Shown here: one piece after another, positions 42,161 to 53,395 of the stretch
How the letters are laid out: the number at the start of each line of letters is the position of its first letter
Numbering within the stretch: position 1 is the first letter of the stretch
Source: Arion vulgaris
Lineage: Eukaryota > Mollusca > Gastropoda > Stylommatophora > Arionidae
DNA: 64,000 nt
Direction: 5' to 3'
NCBI GenBank assembly: GCA_020796225.1
Contig: CM036756.1
Span: 54,156,616 to 54,220,615 of the forward strand
Position numbers and translations under genes: made by a program
Notes under the pieces: model-generated
Told to the model about the DNA's origin: nothing
Databases searched by the model: none
Seen by the model: only the letters and a program-made list of their open reading frames with translations

Positions 42161-42574
42161 GAACACATTATAAAAACAAAAACAACTTACAAAGACATGC
42201 AGATACACACGTTACATGTCATTGGGCGAAATGACAACAGAGCAAATTGATCCTGCCTTATGAGGAGGAAGAAGAAGATGATGATAGTGAAGGGAAAGAA
42301 AAATAAATGCGTTTGCCAAAAGAAATATATGCAGTACAAGCTCTTCCAATGTCTGGTACTGGCAACAAAGTGCAATTTCATACTGTCTCATGGATTTGCA
42401 AACAAACAAACGACCTGTCCGGATGGACGGAGCTGATAGGAAGATTATATCCTCATTAAAAGTCCTCATGCGAAAGAGAAAGAAAGAACCCCCAAAACTT
42501 GATCTTTATAAAAGAAAAATCATGCCGAACTAAACTGTTGGCCAGTGAGGAGGGGTCAAAGTGCATTTAATCCT
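42161..42574. other. No recognisable feature
   Basis: Purine-rich GAGGAGGAAGAAGAAGATGA at 42261-42290 could be a trinucleotide tail of an unrecognised element. Otherwise unique. Confidence 0.5.
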
Positions 42575-44185
42575 AGCAGGATTTGCAACACAGGGGATTG
42601 CAGCTATGTGACTGGCAGCTAAGTAGCTCGCAACTAAGTGACTTGCAACTAAGTCACTAACAACTAAGTGACTTGCAACTAAGTGACTTGCAACTAAGTC
42701 ACTAACAACTAAGTGACTTGCAACTAAGTGACTTGCAACAACGTGACTTGCAACTACGTGACTTGCAACTACGTGACTTGCAACTAAGTGACTTGCAACT
42801 AATTGACTTGCAACTGAGTGACTTGCAACTGAGTGACTTGTAGCTAAGGGACTTGCAACTATGTGACTTGCAACTAAATGACGTGCAACTAAGTGGATTG
42901 TAACCAAGTGACATGCAAATACAGGGATTGTAACTAAGGAAATCGTAACCAAGTGACTAGCAACAAAGTGACTAGCAATCAAGTAACTTGCAACTAAGTG
43001 ACTAGCAACAAAGTGACTAGCAATCAAGTAACTTGCAACTAAGTGACTAGCAACAAAGTGACTAGCAATCAAGTAACTTGCAACTAAGTGGCTTGCAACA
43101 AAGTGACTAGCAATCAAGTAACTTGCAACTAAGTGACTAGCAACAAAGTGACTAGCAATCAAGTAACTTGCAACTAAGTGACTAGCAACAAAGTGACTAG
43201 CAATCAAGTAACTTGCAACTAAGTGGCTTGCAACAAAGTGACTAGCAATCAAGTAACTTGCAACTAAGTGACTAGCAACAAAGTGACTAGCAATCAAGTA
43301 ACTTGCAACTAAGTGGCTTGCAACAAAGTGACTAGCAATCAAGTAACTTGCAACTAAGTGACTAGCAACAAAGTGACTAGCAATCAAGTAACTTGCAACT
43401 AAGTGACTAGCAACAAAGTGACTAGCAATCAAGTAACTTGCAACTAAGTGACTAGCAACAAAGTGACTAGCAATCAAGTAACTTGCAACTAAGTGACTAG
43501 CAACAAAGTGACTAGCAATCAAGTAACTTGCAACTAAGTGACTAGCAACAAAGTGACTAGCAATCAAGTAACTTGCAACTAAGTGACTAGCAACAAAGTG
43601 ACTAGCAATCAAGTAACTTGCAACTAAGTGACTAGCAACAAAGTGACTAGCAATCAAGTAACTTGCAACTAAGTGACTAGCAACAAAGTGACTAGCAATC
43701 AAGTAACTTGCAACTAAGTGGCTTGCAACAAAGTGACTAGCAATCAAGTAACTTGCAACTAAGTGGCTTGCAACAAAGTGACTAGCAATCAAGTAACTTG
43801 CAACTAAGTGACTAGCAACAAAGTGACTAGCAATCAAGTAACTTGCAACTAAGTGACTAGCAACAAAGTGACTAGCAATCAAGTAACTTGCAACTAAGTG
43901 ACTAGCAACAAAGTGACTAGCAATCAAGTAACTTGCAACTAAGTGGCTAGCAACAAAGTGACTAGCAACAAAGTGACTAGCAATCAAGTAACTTGCAACT
44001 AAGTGACTAGCAACAAAGTGACTAGCAATCAAGTAACTTGCAACTAAGTGACTAGCAACAAAGTGACTAGCAATCAAGTGACTAGCAACAAAGTGACTAG
44101 CAATCAAGTAACTTGCAACTAAGTGACTAGCAACAAAGTGACTAGCAACAAAGTGACTAGCAATCAAGTAACTTGCAACTAAGTA
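42575..44185. repeat. 15-bp monomer array with 45-bp higher-order structure
   Basis: Basic 15-bp monomers (AAGTGACTTGCAACT and variants). At 42575-42960 monomers are individually diverged. From 42960 they form a 45-bp trimer: AAGTGACTAGCAACA, AAGTGACTAGCAATC, AAGTAACTTGCAACT, repeated ~27 times, with sporadic AAGTGGCTTGCAACA variants that are themselves distributed as blocks. The 588-codon minus-strand frame is purely periodic (15-residue period). Confidence 0.97.
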
Positions 44186-44500
44186 TAGCGTGACTTCATT
44201 CAACAACTCAAGTTCTAGCCAACCAACACAACACAATGGCCATACATTTTTCATGTTATTGATGATCACGTTGTTAAGTTGGAGCGTGACGTTCATGAAG
44301 ATTAACAGGATGTTAGAGGGAATGCAACGGAGACCACGTTCATCTTTCTTGACATGTTCCTTGTTTATTGATTAACCCTCGTCTCATTACTACATATTTT
44401 TTTATTCTTACAGTTTCTTCCTTTCACTATGAGCACGTGTCATCTTCTTTCTGATGAATTGATCAAAAATGTTTCTTTTATATTCTGGACGTCGATGAGA
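44186..44500. other. No recognisable feature
   Basis: Unique-looking sequence between two arrays. The end of the minus-strand repeat frame extends through it to 44408. Confidence 0.5.
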
Positions 44501-44509
44501 TTCTTTGCA

Positions 44510-45780
44510 ATTTCGTTCTGTCATTTCTTTACTAGTGTCCTGTTCATAATTTAGTTCTGTCATTTCTTTACTAGTGTCCTGTTCATAATTTAGTTCTGTC
44601 ATTTCTTTACTAGTGTCCTGTTCATAATTTAGTGGTGTCATTTCTTTACTAGTGTCCTGTTCATAATTTAGTGGTGTCATTTCTTGACTAATGTCATGTT
44701 CATAATTTAGTGGTGTCATTTCTTGACTAATGTCCTGTTCATAATTTAGTGGTGTCATTTCTTGACTAATGTCCTGTTCATAATTTAGTGGTGTCATTTC
44801 TTTACTAGTGTCATGTTCATAATTTAGTGGTGTCATTTCTTGACTAATGTCCTGTTCATAATTTAGTGGTGTCATTTCTTGACTAATGTCATGTTCATAA
44901 TTTAGTGGTGTCATTTCTTGACTAATGTCCTGTTCATAATTTAGTGGTGTCATTTCTTGACTAATGTCCTGTTCATAATTTAGTGTGCCATTTCTTTACT
45001 AGTGTCATGTTCATAATTTAGTGGTGTCATTTCTTGACTAATGTCCTGTTCATAATTTAGTGGTGTCATTTCTTTACTAGTGTCATGTTCATAATTTAGT
45101 GGTGTCATTTCTTGACTAATGTCCTGTTCATAATTTAGTGGTGTCATTTCTTGACTAATGTCCTGTTCATAATTTAGTGGTGTCATTTCTTGACTAATGT
45201 TATGTTCATAATTTAGTGGTGTCATTTCTTTACTAATGTCATGTTCATAACTCAGTGGTGTCATTTCTTGACTAATGTCATGTTCATAATTTAGTGGTGT
45301 CATTTCTTTACTAATGTCATGTTTATAATTTAGTGGTGTCATTTCTTGACTAATGTCATGTTCATAATTTAGTGGTGTAATTTCTTTACTAATGTCATGT
45401 TCATAATTTAGTTCTGTCAGTTGCATATTAGTGTTATGTTCATAATTTAAATTGCTGTTACTTATGTGTTAGTGTTATGTTTATAGTTTAGTTCTGTCAG
45501 TTTTGTGTTAATGTTATGTTTATAGTTTAGTTCTTTAGTTCTCTACTTAATGTTTTTTTAGCTTTCTACTAAAGTTATGTTCATAGTTTGGTTCTATCAG
45601 TTCTCTCTACACATGTTATGTTCATAGTTTGGTTCTATCAGTTCTCTCTACACATGTTATGTTCATAGTTTAGTTCTATCAGTCTTCTACACATGTTATG
45701 TTCATATTTTAGTTCTTTTAGTTGTCTAATTATCTTATGTTCATATTTTAGTTGTCTAATTATCTTATGTTCATATTTTC
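44510..45780. repeat. Tandem array, 39-bp unit, with decay gradient, ~32 copies
   Basis: Core unit TTTAGTGGTGTCATTTCTTG ACTAATGTCCTGTTCATAA at 39 bp. Units at both edges (44515-44630 and 45405-45540) carry TTCTGTCA in place of the core's TGGTGTCA. Beyond 45430 units drift progressively in sequence and length until ~45780. A one-base break at 44984 splits the periodic minus-strand frame into 181 and 148 codons. Confidence 0.95.
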
Positions 45781-45839
45781 ATAATTTAAATGAACACTAA
45801 AAAGGCATTCTACAACATCATATTTCTACGATATTATGC

Positions 45840-46070
45840 TATCAGTGCCAATCATGGATTCTGATATCAAACTGTAGAAGAGAACAAGTTACAACGGAGA
45901 TGACGTGTCTACATAGAATGCTGAAAGTGTAAAGAAGAGACCAGTATCGAAATGAAGACATCAGTTTTAACAAAAGTGAGTACAACATATGTACTGAATT
46001 TCATCAAGAAACAACAAATTAATTGAATGTTTCGGACACATAAGCAGGTTACGAACATACTCAAAGAGTA
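45840..46070 (+). mobile_element. LF3 LINE ORF2 3' region, part before the expansion
   Basis: Plus strand reads, in shifting frames, NHGF near 45855, a CLHRML-like block (45910), EMKTS (45952), and FIKKQQIN...HISRL (46003-46045), ending in the codons around CTCAAAGAG at 46065. This matches the LF3 order at 18700-18550. Confidence 0.72.
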
Positions 46071-46512
46071 ATGCTACTCCCATACAGTGGATACAAATAG
46101 CAATGCTACTCCGATACAGTGGATACAAATAGTAATGCTACTCCGATACAGTGGATACAAATAGTAATGCTACTCCGATACAGTGGATACAAATAGTAAT
46201 GCTACTCCCATACAGTGGATACAAATAGCAATGCTACTCCGATACAGTGGATACAAATAGTAATGCTACTCCGATACAGTGGATACAAATAGTAATGCTA
46301 CTCCGATACAGTGGATACAAATAGTAATGCTACTCCGATACAGTGGATACAAATAGTAATGCTACTCCGATACAGTGGATACAAATAGTAATGCTACTCC
46401 GATACAGTGGATACAAATAGTAATGCTACTCCGATACAGTGGATACAAATAGTAATGCTACTCCGATACAGTGGATACAAATAGTAATGCTACTCCCATA
46501 CAGTGGATACAA
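46070..46512 (+). repeat. 32-bp tandem expansion inside LF3 ORF2, ~14 copies
   Basis: TAATGCTACTCCGATACAGT GGATACAAATAG at exactly 32 bp. It begins directly after CTCAAAGAG and ends directly before ACAAAAGGTCGTCC. In the unexpanded LF3 copy (minus strand 18552-18490) the same flanks enclose a single copy encoding AMLLRYIGYK. 32 bp does not preserve frame. Confidence 0.92.
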
Positions 46513-46690
46513 AACAAAAGGTCGTCCACGCAAAAGGTGGACCACTGAAATAAGAGAGGCAATAAAAGCACTATTTATGAAGCGTATACAAAAGTATGTT
46601 CTAGAAATCTCTTCTTATCATGACGCTGGGAGATATAACAGAATTAGAGAACAGAAAATACTTTTTATTCTCATCTGACAATAAATTTGA
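46513..46690 (+). mobile_element. LF3 LINE ORF2 3' region, part after the expansion
   Basis: Reads TKGRPRKRWTTEIREAIKAL (46511-46570) followed by a decayed C-terminus (NRIREQKILFIL). It corresponds to AKGSPCKRWISEITK in the 18.5-kb copy. Confidence 0.75.
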
Positions 46691-47284
46691 AGCTACAATG
46701 AATGGAGGTATACATGCTTGTTTATGTGTATATATGTGTATATATGTGTGTATGTACAATGTTGTTTCGTCTACAATATATGAACACAATAAATTTATCA
46801 GATGTCTTTGTACAAACACTGTCTGATTGAACCTGACCTGATTATCCTGTATCTAGCAAAACGAATCGTTTATAAAAGACGCTCCTCAGTAAAGCTTTTT
46901 TTTTATTAAATAGCTCGCTGGTTGTGTGCTTAAGAACGCTGGCATTGTTAGACTAAGTAATGTGTTCCGTAAGAAAAAGGATATGTGTGTGTGGTTCGAA
47001 TAATTTTTATGCAATTTTATTTTCAGAAGCTCCTAATACTTGTGCACAGTCTATAAAAGAAAAGAAGAATTTCATAATTTAGTTTTGTCATTCCTCCATT
47101 TGAACATGGACGATGGAAACATCGGAAGATCTGACAAGAGATCAGGAGTTGTTCATGCGGACATTGATGAGAGTAACGTTCTGCAAGTGACATTCTATAT
47201 GAACAATGAAGAATTGACTGTACTGTGAGCTGAATAGTGTCTACTATAGGGAAAATACAGAACATTGCCACTAAACTACTTGGA
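46691..47284. other. Mostly unique; short TG/TA run
   Basis: TGTATATATG repeats at 46727-46756. Small frame 47040-47228 (plus) has no recognised motif and no coding support. Confidence 0.5.
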
Positions 47285-47600
47285 CTCCTTATTGTTCTTC
47301 TTCTTCGAAGGCTCCATATCGACCACTTGTTAACCACTCAGTGTGATTTGTATGTGATCTGAGCCTAAGAACGATTTACGTTGTGCCAGTTATGCGCCCA
47401 CAAGTATGCCAGCACATCCGATTTCTGCAATGCTTTTTTTTAATAGAGTAGCTCCCATAGGTCTTACATTAATCACCTGTTACGTCATGCCTTGTAAGTC
47501 GTAGTGGTACTATTTTTTCCTTCCCTTGCTGGCCCTGGCACAGTAGCAGTGGTACTATTTTTCCCTCACTTGCGGCCCTGGCACCACAAGAACAGCATCA
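47285..47600 (-). mobile_element. SINE SS2 copy with (GAA)n tail and 5' duplication
   Basis: Plus strand: TTCTTCTTCTTCGAAGGCTC CATATCGACCACTTG, GTATGTGATCTGAGCCTAAG, CCGATTTCTGCAATGC, CACCTGTTACGTCATGCCTT GTAAGTCGTAGTGGTACTAT (core), then TTGCTGGCCCTGGCAC. The segment CAGTAGCAGTGGTACTATTT TT...GCGGCCCTGGCACCA is a ~42-bp partial second copy, a small-scale version of the 82-bp expansion at 61451. Confidence 0.8.
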
Positions 47601-48014
47601 TATAAAACAGGTTTTTCACTTTTACTTTTGTAAAAATCACTTTTATATTTTATCGATGCCATTTAAAAAAAAATCAATAAGAATACACACCACTGAGAAG
47701 TCATGGAATAAAGACATTGCTCATTTCTACGCAATGTTGATGGAGAGTTTAGCAAAGATATTTTCTTATTGAAACTGCAGAGAGACGATAATTCTATATA
47801 AATCAACTTTAACGAGACACGCCCTCCATTCAGCGTAGATTTGTGAAAAATTTTGATTGAGAGCAGCGTGTATTTTTCCGGTTCTTATTGTTCTATGTCA
47901 CGTAAAGTGGTCATGCTACACGCTCATGCATGTCACCAGGAGAATGTCAATAGTCCAGTTGATAGAACTGACAGTAGAACACTATCTTACATTGTTACAT
48001 AAACACATCAAGGC
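47601..48014. other. No recognisable feature
   Basis: AT-rich unique-looking sequence. Confidence 0.55.
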
Positions 48015-48780
48015 TGGTCTATTCTTGTTACTTCAACAGAATTATTGTACTTAAAGTCTGGTCCATTATTGTTACTTCAACAGAATTATTGTACTTAAAG
48101 TCTGGTCCATTATTGTTACATCAACAGAATTATGTATTTAAAGTGTGGTCCATTATTGTTACATCAACATAATTATATACTTAAAGTCTGGTCCATTATT
48201 ATTACATCAACAGAATTCTGTACTTAAAGTCTGGTCCATTATTGTTACATCAACAGAATTATGTATTTAAAGTGTGGTCCATTATTGTTACATCAAAAAT
48301 TATATATTAAGTCTGGTCCATTATTATTACATCAACAGAATTCTGTACTTAAAGTCTGGTCCATTATTGTTACATCAACAGAATTATGTATTTAAAGTGT
48401 GGTCCATTATTGTTACATCAACATAATTATATACTTAAAGTCTGGTCCATTATTGTTACATCAACAGAATTCTGTACTTAAAGTCTGGTCCATTATTGTT
48501 ACATCAACATAATTATATACTTAAAGTCTGGTCCATTATTGTTACATCAACATAATTATATACTTAAAGTCTGGTCCATTATTGTTACATCAACAGAATT
48601 ATATACTTAAAGTCTGGTCCATTATTGTTACATCAACAGAATTCTGTACTTAAAGTCTGGTCCATTATTGTTACATCAACATAATTATATACTTAAAGTC
48701 TGGTCCATTATTGTTACATCAACATAATTATATACTTAAAGTCTGGTCCATTAATATTATATTAACAACATTCTGTACTT
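48015..48780. repeat. Tandem array, 43-bp unit, ~17 copies
   Basis: AAGTCTGGTCCATTATTGTT ACATCAACATAATTATATAC TTA at 43 bp, with ATTCTGTAC and ATTATGTAT variants. The array continues for a few bases (ATTCTGTACTTAAAG) after the SINE at 48781-48986, so the SINE inserted into its last unit. Confidence 0.95.
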
Positions 48781-48998
48781 TTTTTTTTTTCCGATCCAGA
48801 AGCACTTGAGCTTTTCAGCTCCTCGGCTCGGTGTCATGGACATCGTAACCCTTCGGTTCGGTGCCACGAACACCGTAAATCTGGGAATATGTGGCTTTTC
48901 TGCCATCCCGCGGAATTGAACCCGCACACACAGAGGGATAGTCACCCGTAGTCCAACGCGTTACGAACACGCTGGGCAGACGGGCCCATTCTGTACTT
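48769..48998 (-). mobile_element. SINE SP copy with perfect 12-bp target-site duplication
   Basis: CATTCTGTACTT flanks the element exactly (48769-48780 and 48987-48998), and that sequence is part of the 43-bp array unit. The plus strand starts with a T run (3' poly(A) of the SINE), then CGATCCAGAAGCACTTGAGC, GGTTCGGTGCCACGAACACC, TGGCTTTTCTGCCATCCCGC GG and the tRNA-like head with B-box (reverse complement of GGAATTGAACCC). Length without TSD is 206 bp. Confidence 0.92.
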
Positions 48999-48999
48999 A

Positions 49000-49507
49000 A
49001 AGGGTGTTCATTCTTGGCACATCAGATCAACTCGGTCTATAAAGTGTATTCCTCGACCTCGCAGGAAATCATCTCTGAACCTTCGTGTGTGCCCTAATTT
49101 TCTACAGTAAATGCACCTTAGCAAACACATCCGGTCTACGTCTTGCCAGAACACAATTTAGTTTCGGTCGACTCCAATTAAAGCGGTCAGTTGAAATTGG
49201 TCAATTGGAAACAGTCAGTTGGAAACAGTCAGTTGGAAATAGTCAGTTGGAAATGTGTAACCGGACTTTATGATGTAGAAAAAAACTTGTAATATTCTCT
49301 ACATTTCTTCGAAAGTGCTCTCCTGCTGAATACTTTAAATTGACTGAAAGGAATTGATGATCTATCTAGGCACCCTGTCTCATTAAGTATTAAATTACAT
49401 CATCAGTTTTCTAGGTGTTAATTTATTAAGACAGAAGTAAAATGATAATTTACCAGTAACATTTAAGTATTGATAGAATCATTATCATAGTATTGACATG
49501 AATAACC
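49000..49507. other. Unique region with a 15-bp short repeat
   Basis: GTCAGTTGGAAACA/ATA repeats about four times at 49185-49250. No gene recognised. Confidence 0.6.
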
Positions 49508-49710
49508 ATGTGTGCTCCAATCTGACTCCTACAGAGTAAGATGTGTGCTCCAATCTGACTCCTACAGAGTAAGATGTGTGCTCAAATCTGACTCCTACAG
49601 AGTAAGATGTGTGCTCAAATCTGACTCCTACAGAGTAAGATGTGTGCTCAAATCTGACTCCTACAGAGTAAGATGTGTGCTCAAACCTGACTCCTACAGA
49701 GTAAGATCTT
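49508..49710. repeat. Tandem array, 33-bp unit, ~6 copies
   Basis: GTGTGCTCAAATCTGACTCC TACAGAGTAAGAT at 33 bp. The first two copies read CTCCAATC, later ones CTCAAATC. The 66-codon plus-strand frame is periodic. Confidence 0.96.
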
Positions 49711-49744
49711 AATTGATGTTTACAATCTAAGCAGCACTAGTGAT

Positions 49745-50230
49745 GGACATCATCAAATAGATTATCCTGTGGAGAACTTTGTCACTCTAACTGTTCTTCG
49801 GAATACCTCACCCTCTCATAGGCCAGATGTCCCGCCTCTGCTGCAATCGTACTCAAATCATCAGTTACATCCTGAATACATCTTCTCCGTGATCTTCCTC
49901 TTCTCATTCACGTGATGTCTGTTTCCATAATGGTCTTCTCCAACTCTTCGCTCATTTGTATATCTTCAAAATACTTCAGTGTTCTCATTCTTATTTGTAG
50001 CATCAGCAGGTTTACTTTGATTTTGAGTTCTTTCTGGGTAGATCTATTTGTTCTTTTCTCTGTCCATGATATACGGAGGACTCTTCTGTAACACATTCAA
50101 AAGCACATAAATGTTTTTCCACTGTCTTGTTACAAGTCCATACTTCACAGCCATACGTTGCCACTGGTAATATGCATGCTCTTAGTATTCTCGTGATGGT
50201 ACCTGCTGTAATTTTGAGGGCCATGATAAT
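49745..50230 (-). mobile_element. LF1 LINE ORF2 3' part
   Basis: Minus-strand order: MALKITAGTITRILRACILP VATYGCEVWTC (50224-50130), ECVTEESSVYHGQRKEQ and, in the next frame, CYRRVLRISWTEKRTNRSTQ (50096-50030), TLKYFEDIQMSEELEKTIME (49990-49920), then the decayed C-terminus to the GAT tail at ~49748. Overlapping frames show at least two frameshifts. Confidence 0.82.
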
Positions 50231-50394
50231 TTGCTGGAATTTTAATAATTGGTATTGATAATTTTATTAAAATATTTGATTTAATAGCAGGAATTTAGCT
50301 TAAACAAACAAGTATGAACAAATATTAACCATCTCTACGAGTTCTGAAAAATTGTTATTTAACTCTTTCCATACCGCGAATGTTAATAAATTCT
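50231..50394. other. Short AT-rich spacer
   Basis: No recognised element. Confidence 0.5.
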
Positions 50395-50697
50395 GAACAT
50401 GCTTGTTTTATGACATCAGCATTGACATCAGATTTTATGACATCAGCATTGACATCAGATTTTAGGACATCAGCATTGACATCAGATTTTATGACATCAG
50501 CATTGACATCAGATTTTATGACATCAGCATTGACATCATATTTTATGACATCAGCATTGACATCAGATTTTATGACATCAACATTGACATCATATTTTAT
50601 GACATCAGCATTGACATCAGATTTTATGACATCAGCATTGACATCAGATTTTATGACATCAGCATTGACATCAGATTTTATGACATCAGCATTTTAT
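50395..50697. repeat. Tandem array, 27-bp unit, ~11 copies
   Basis: GACATCAGATTTTATGACAT CAGCATT at 27 bp, itself an internal near-duplication (GACATCAG occurs twice per unit). The 111-codon plus frame is periodic. Confidence 0.96.
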
Positions 50698-50709
50698 ATT
50701 TTGGAAAAT

Positions 50710-51115
50710 GACTAAAGATGTAGAAAGAAAATTGAATGCATGCATTTGAAAATAGATGTCTGGGAAAAAAATGAATCAAATATGGAACGAATTCAGAAGT
50801 GATGAAATCATAAAAATGTCTGCTCAACCACTAGTAACAACTGTTATAAGAAGGAGAAGATAGAGATATGTTGGACACACCTTGAGGAGAAATAATCAAA
50901 GAAGATCAAAGCAGGCATTGAAGTGGGATGCAAAGGGTTCAAGAAAGAGAAGATGACCGTAGGAGACCCTGAAACGAACTTTGCTGAGAGAGGCAAGAAA
51001 TATCGATCTCAGTTCCATGGAGGAGATTGAGCAAGTTGCCCAAGATAGAGCGGTATGGAGAAATTGCTTGCAGGCCCTATATAACGGTACGAGAGGAATT
51101 ATTATTATTATAGTA
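50710..51115 (+). mobile_element. LF7 LINE ORF2 3' end with (ATT)n tail
   Basis: Plus strand: AFENRCLGKKMN (50741), VTTVIRRRR-RYVGHTLRRNN (50837-50895), KQALKWDAKGSRKRR (50915), ETLKRTLLREARNIDLSSME EIEQVAQDRAVWRNCLQAL, then GGTACGAGAGGAATTATTAT TATTATAG. The last ~200 bp match 62640-62860, which ends at the same point with the same ATT tail. Confidence 0.85.
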
Positions 51116-51404
51116 GTTAATGGTACGGATTGAGTTAATGTGTTTTTTAACTCTTTCAGTCCGTACTTTCTTTTATCTTCGGACGTATTTATATTACAGT
51201 GTATACTAAGTTAGCCTGTATTCTGTCTCTGTGTCATCTTAAAACATAACGTGAGCCGGCATATTGGCTCAGAGGAGCGATTGAGTTAATCTACTACCGT
51301 ATTCCTTACATCCTGACTTGGTATTCATATGTTATTTCTATGACTTTGTAGTTTGCTTTCATCAATTTTATATTACAGTAACTTTAACGGGATTTTTATT
51401 TTAT
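51116..51404. other. No recognisable feature
   Basis: AT-rich. Contains TTTTATATTACAGTA twice (51367 and 51400), the second overlapping the insertion site of the next SINE. Confidence 0.5.
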
Positions 51405-51411
51405 ATTACAG

Positions 51412-51640
51412 TAGACGAAGCATTGACTGCATTGCACCGGGTTTTAGCCCACACGGCTCGGTCCCTCTATGCAGAAATATCCGAGAGTATTGCACAAAGC
51501 ACGAACTCCGTAGCTCCGGCAACAGTCCTTGGGATCTCTGGAAAAAATGCACCGTGAACAGAACTGTATGGTCCGGATTCGAACTCACGACCTTTGACTT
51601 GCAAGGCAAAGACTTAACCGCTTAGCCACCGAGATCTCCA
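51412..51640 (-). mobile_element. SINE SA, most complete copy
   Basis: Own orientation: head TCGGTGGCTAAGCGGTTAAG (A-box), CTTTGCCTTGCAAGTC, B-box GAGTTCGAATCC (~51588-51577), TCTGTTCACGGTGCATTTTT TCC, AGAGATCCCAAGGACTGTTG CCGGAGCTACGGAGTTCGTG, CGAGCCGTGTGGGCTAAAAC, and the 3' end GGTGCAATGCAGTCAATGCT TCGTCTAC. TACAGTA on both sides is a possible short target duplication. Confidence 0.87.
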
Positions 51641-51747
51641 TACAGTAACTTAATAACAAAGTGACAAGCAAGCCTGAAGAAAAGGCAAAGTAACAAGCAA
51701 GCCATGAAGTAACAAGCACGCCATGAAAGATACCACAAATAATATTA

Positions 51748-51775
51748 TTGATATATATATATATATATATATATA
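51748..51775. repeat. (TA)n microsatellite
   Basis: About 13 TA units. Confidence 0.97.
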
Positions 51776-52224
51776 CACGATCGAATTGTAAATAATGAAA
51801 TCACATACCTTCATTAAACGTCCTGGATACATGGAGGAATTAGAAACCGACTAGTAGTCCTTTGCAGATTCCAATTTTAATAGCATAAATCCTTAGAGTA
51901 AAAGACTAGATGTAAACACTAGCTAGTTCACAGCTACACATGCGATACAGGTAAGCAGGTTGCGTACATGCTGCGCTCACACAACTAGTCGTTGCTCTCA
52001 GACCTTCCTGTGTTGCTCACACTCGTTTGGCAACTAAGCCGTGCGTATCCTCGCCTTGACCAGGGGAGCCTCGTGCTGTGGAAGAGAGGAGAGAAAATCG
52101 TTGTCTCGTGTAATGTAAACACCATTGAGCCTCATACGAGTTTTCCATTGGCTAATCTTTAGACTGACGGAATACATATTTTTCTAAGAATTAGGAAGCG
52201 CCCTTGCTGTATTTTTATATTGCA
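51776..52224. other. No recognisable feature
   Basis: Unique-looking, slightly less AT-rich around 51950-52090; no supported element. Confidence 0.55.
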
Positions 52225-53395
52225 TTTATGTATTATTCCTCTGTCAAAATATGGAAGCGGATCATGGACAATAACACAAGCATTAAAGAATAAAATATGG
52301 AAGCGAATCATGGACAATAATACAAGCATTAAAGAATAAAATATGGATGCGAATCATGGACAAATAAGCATAAAGAATTATAAGAACATAAATAAATGAA
52401 ATGCGAATCATGGACAATAAATAAGCATTAAGAATAAAATATGGATGCGAATCATGGACAATAACACAAGCATTAAAGAACAAAATATGAATGCGTATCA
52501 TGGACAATAACACAAGCATTAAAGAATAAAATATGGAAGCGAATCATGGACAATAACACAAGCATTAAAGAATAAAATATGGATGCGGATCATGGACAAT
52601 AATATAAGCATTAAAGAATAAAATATGGAAGCGAATCATGGACAATAACACAAGCATTAAAGAATAAAATATGGAATGCGAATCATGGACAATAATAAAG
52701 CATTAAAGAATAAAATATGGAAGCGGATCATGGACAATAACACAAGCATTAAAGAATAAAATATGGAAGCGGATCATGGACAATAACACAAGCATTAAAG
52801 AATAAAATATGGATGCGTATCATGGACAATAACACAAGCATTAAAGAATAAAATATGGATGCGGATCATGGACAATAACACAAGCATTAAAGAATAAAAT
52901 ATGATGCGATCATGGACAATAATAAGCATTAAGAATAAAATATGAGCGAAACATGGACAATAACACAAGCATTAAAGAATAAAATATGGATGCGGATCAT
53001 GGACAATAACACAAGCATTAAAGAATAAAATATGGAATGCGAATCATGGACAATAACACAAGCATTAAAGAAAAAATATGGATGCGATCATGGACAATAA
53101 TACAAGCATTAAAGAATAAAATATGGATGCGAATCATGGACAATAACACAAGCATTAAAGAATAAAATATGGATGCGAATCATGGACAATAACACAAGCA
53201 TTAAAGAACAAAATATGGAAGCGATCATGGACAATAACACAAGCATTAAAGAACAAAATATGAATGCGAATCATGGACAATAACACAAGCATTAAAGAAT
53301 AAAATATGGATGCGAATCATGGACAATAACACAAGCATTAAAGAACAAAATATGAATGCGTATCATGGACAATAACACAAGCATTAAAGAATAAA
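52225..53395 (+). repeat. 46-bp tandem expansion of an LF6 ORF2 segment, ~25 copies
   Basis: Unit TATGGATGCGAATCATGGAC AATAACACAAGCATTAAAGA ATAAAA. Translated, it is YGCESWTITQALKNK, the conserved YGCESW block of LINE ORF2. The final copy continues in frame into the rest of the element at 53395 (IESVEQSQRD). The single-copy homologue at ~28230-28180 (minus strand, YGCQSWTITQKQ) aligns with it. Degraded copies with deletions cluster at 52365-52440 and 52900-52950. Confidence 0.93.

Noticed and set aside
42530..44296. 588-codon minus-strand open frame
   Set aside because: It is the translation of a 45-bp higher-order repeat (15-residue period). Repeats whose length is a multiple of three stay open by default. 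There is no domain and no coding support outside the array.
44408..45426. Possible repeat protein (181 + 148 codons, minus)
   Set aside because: A 39-bp array with a frame break and a decay gradient. Variants do not favour synonymous positions as far as I can judge by eye.
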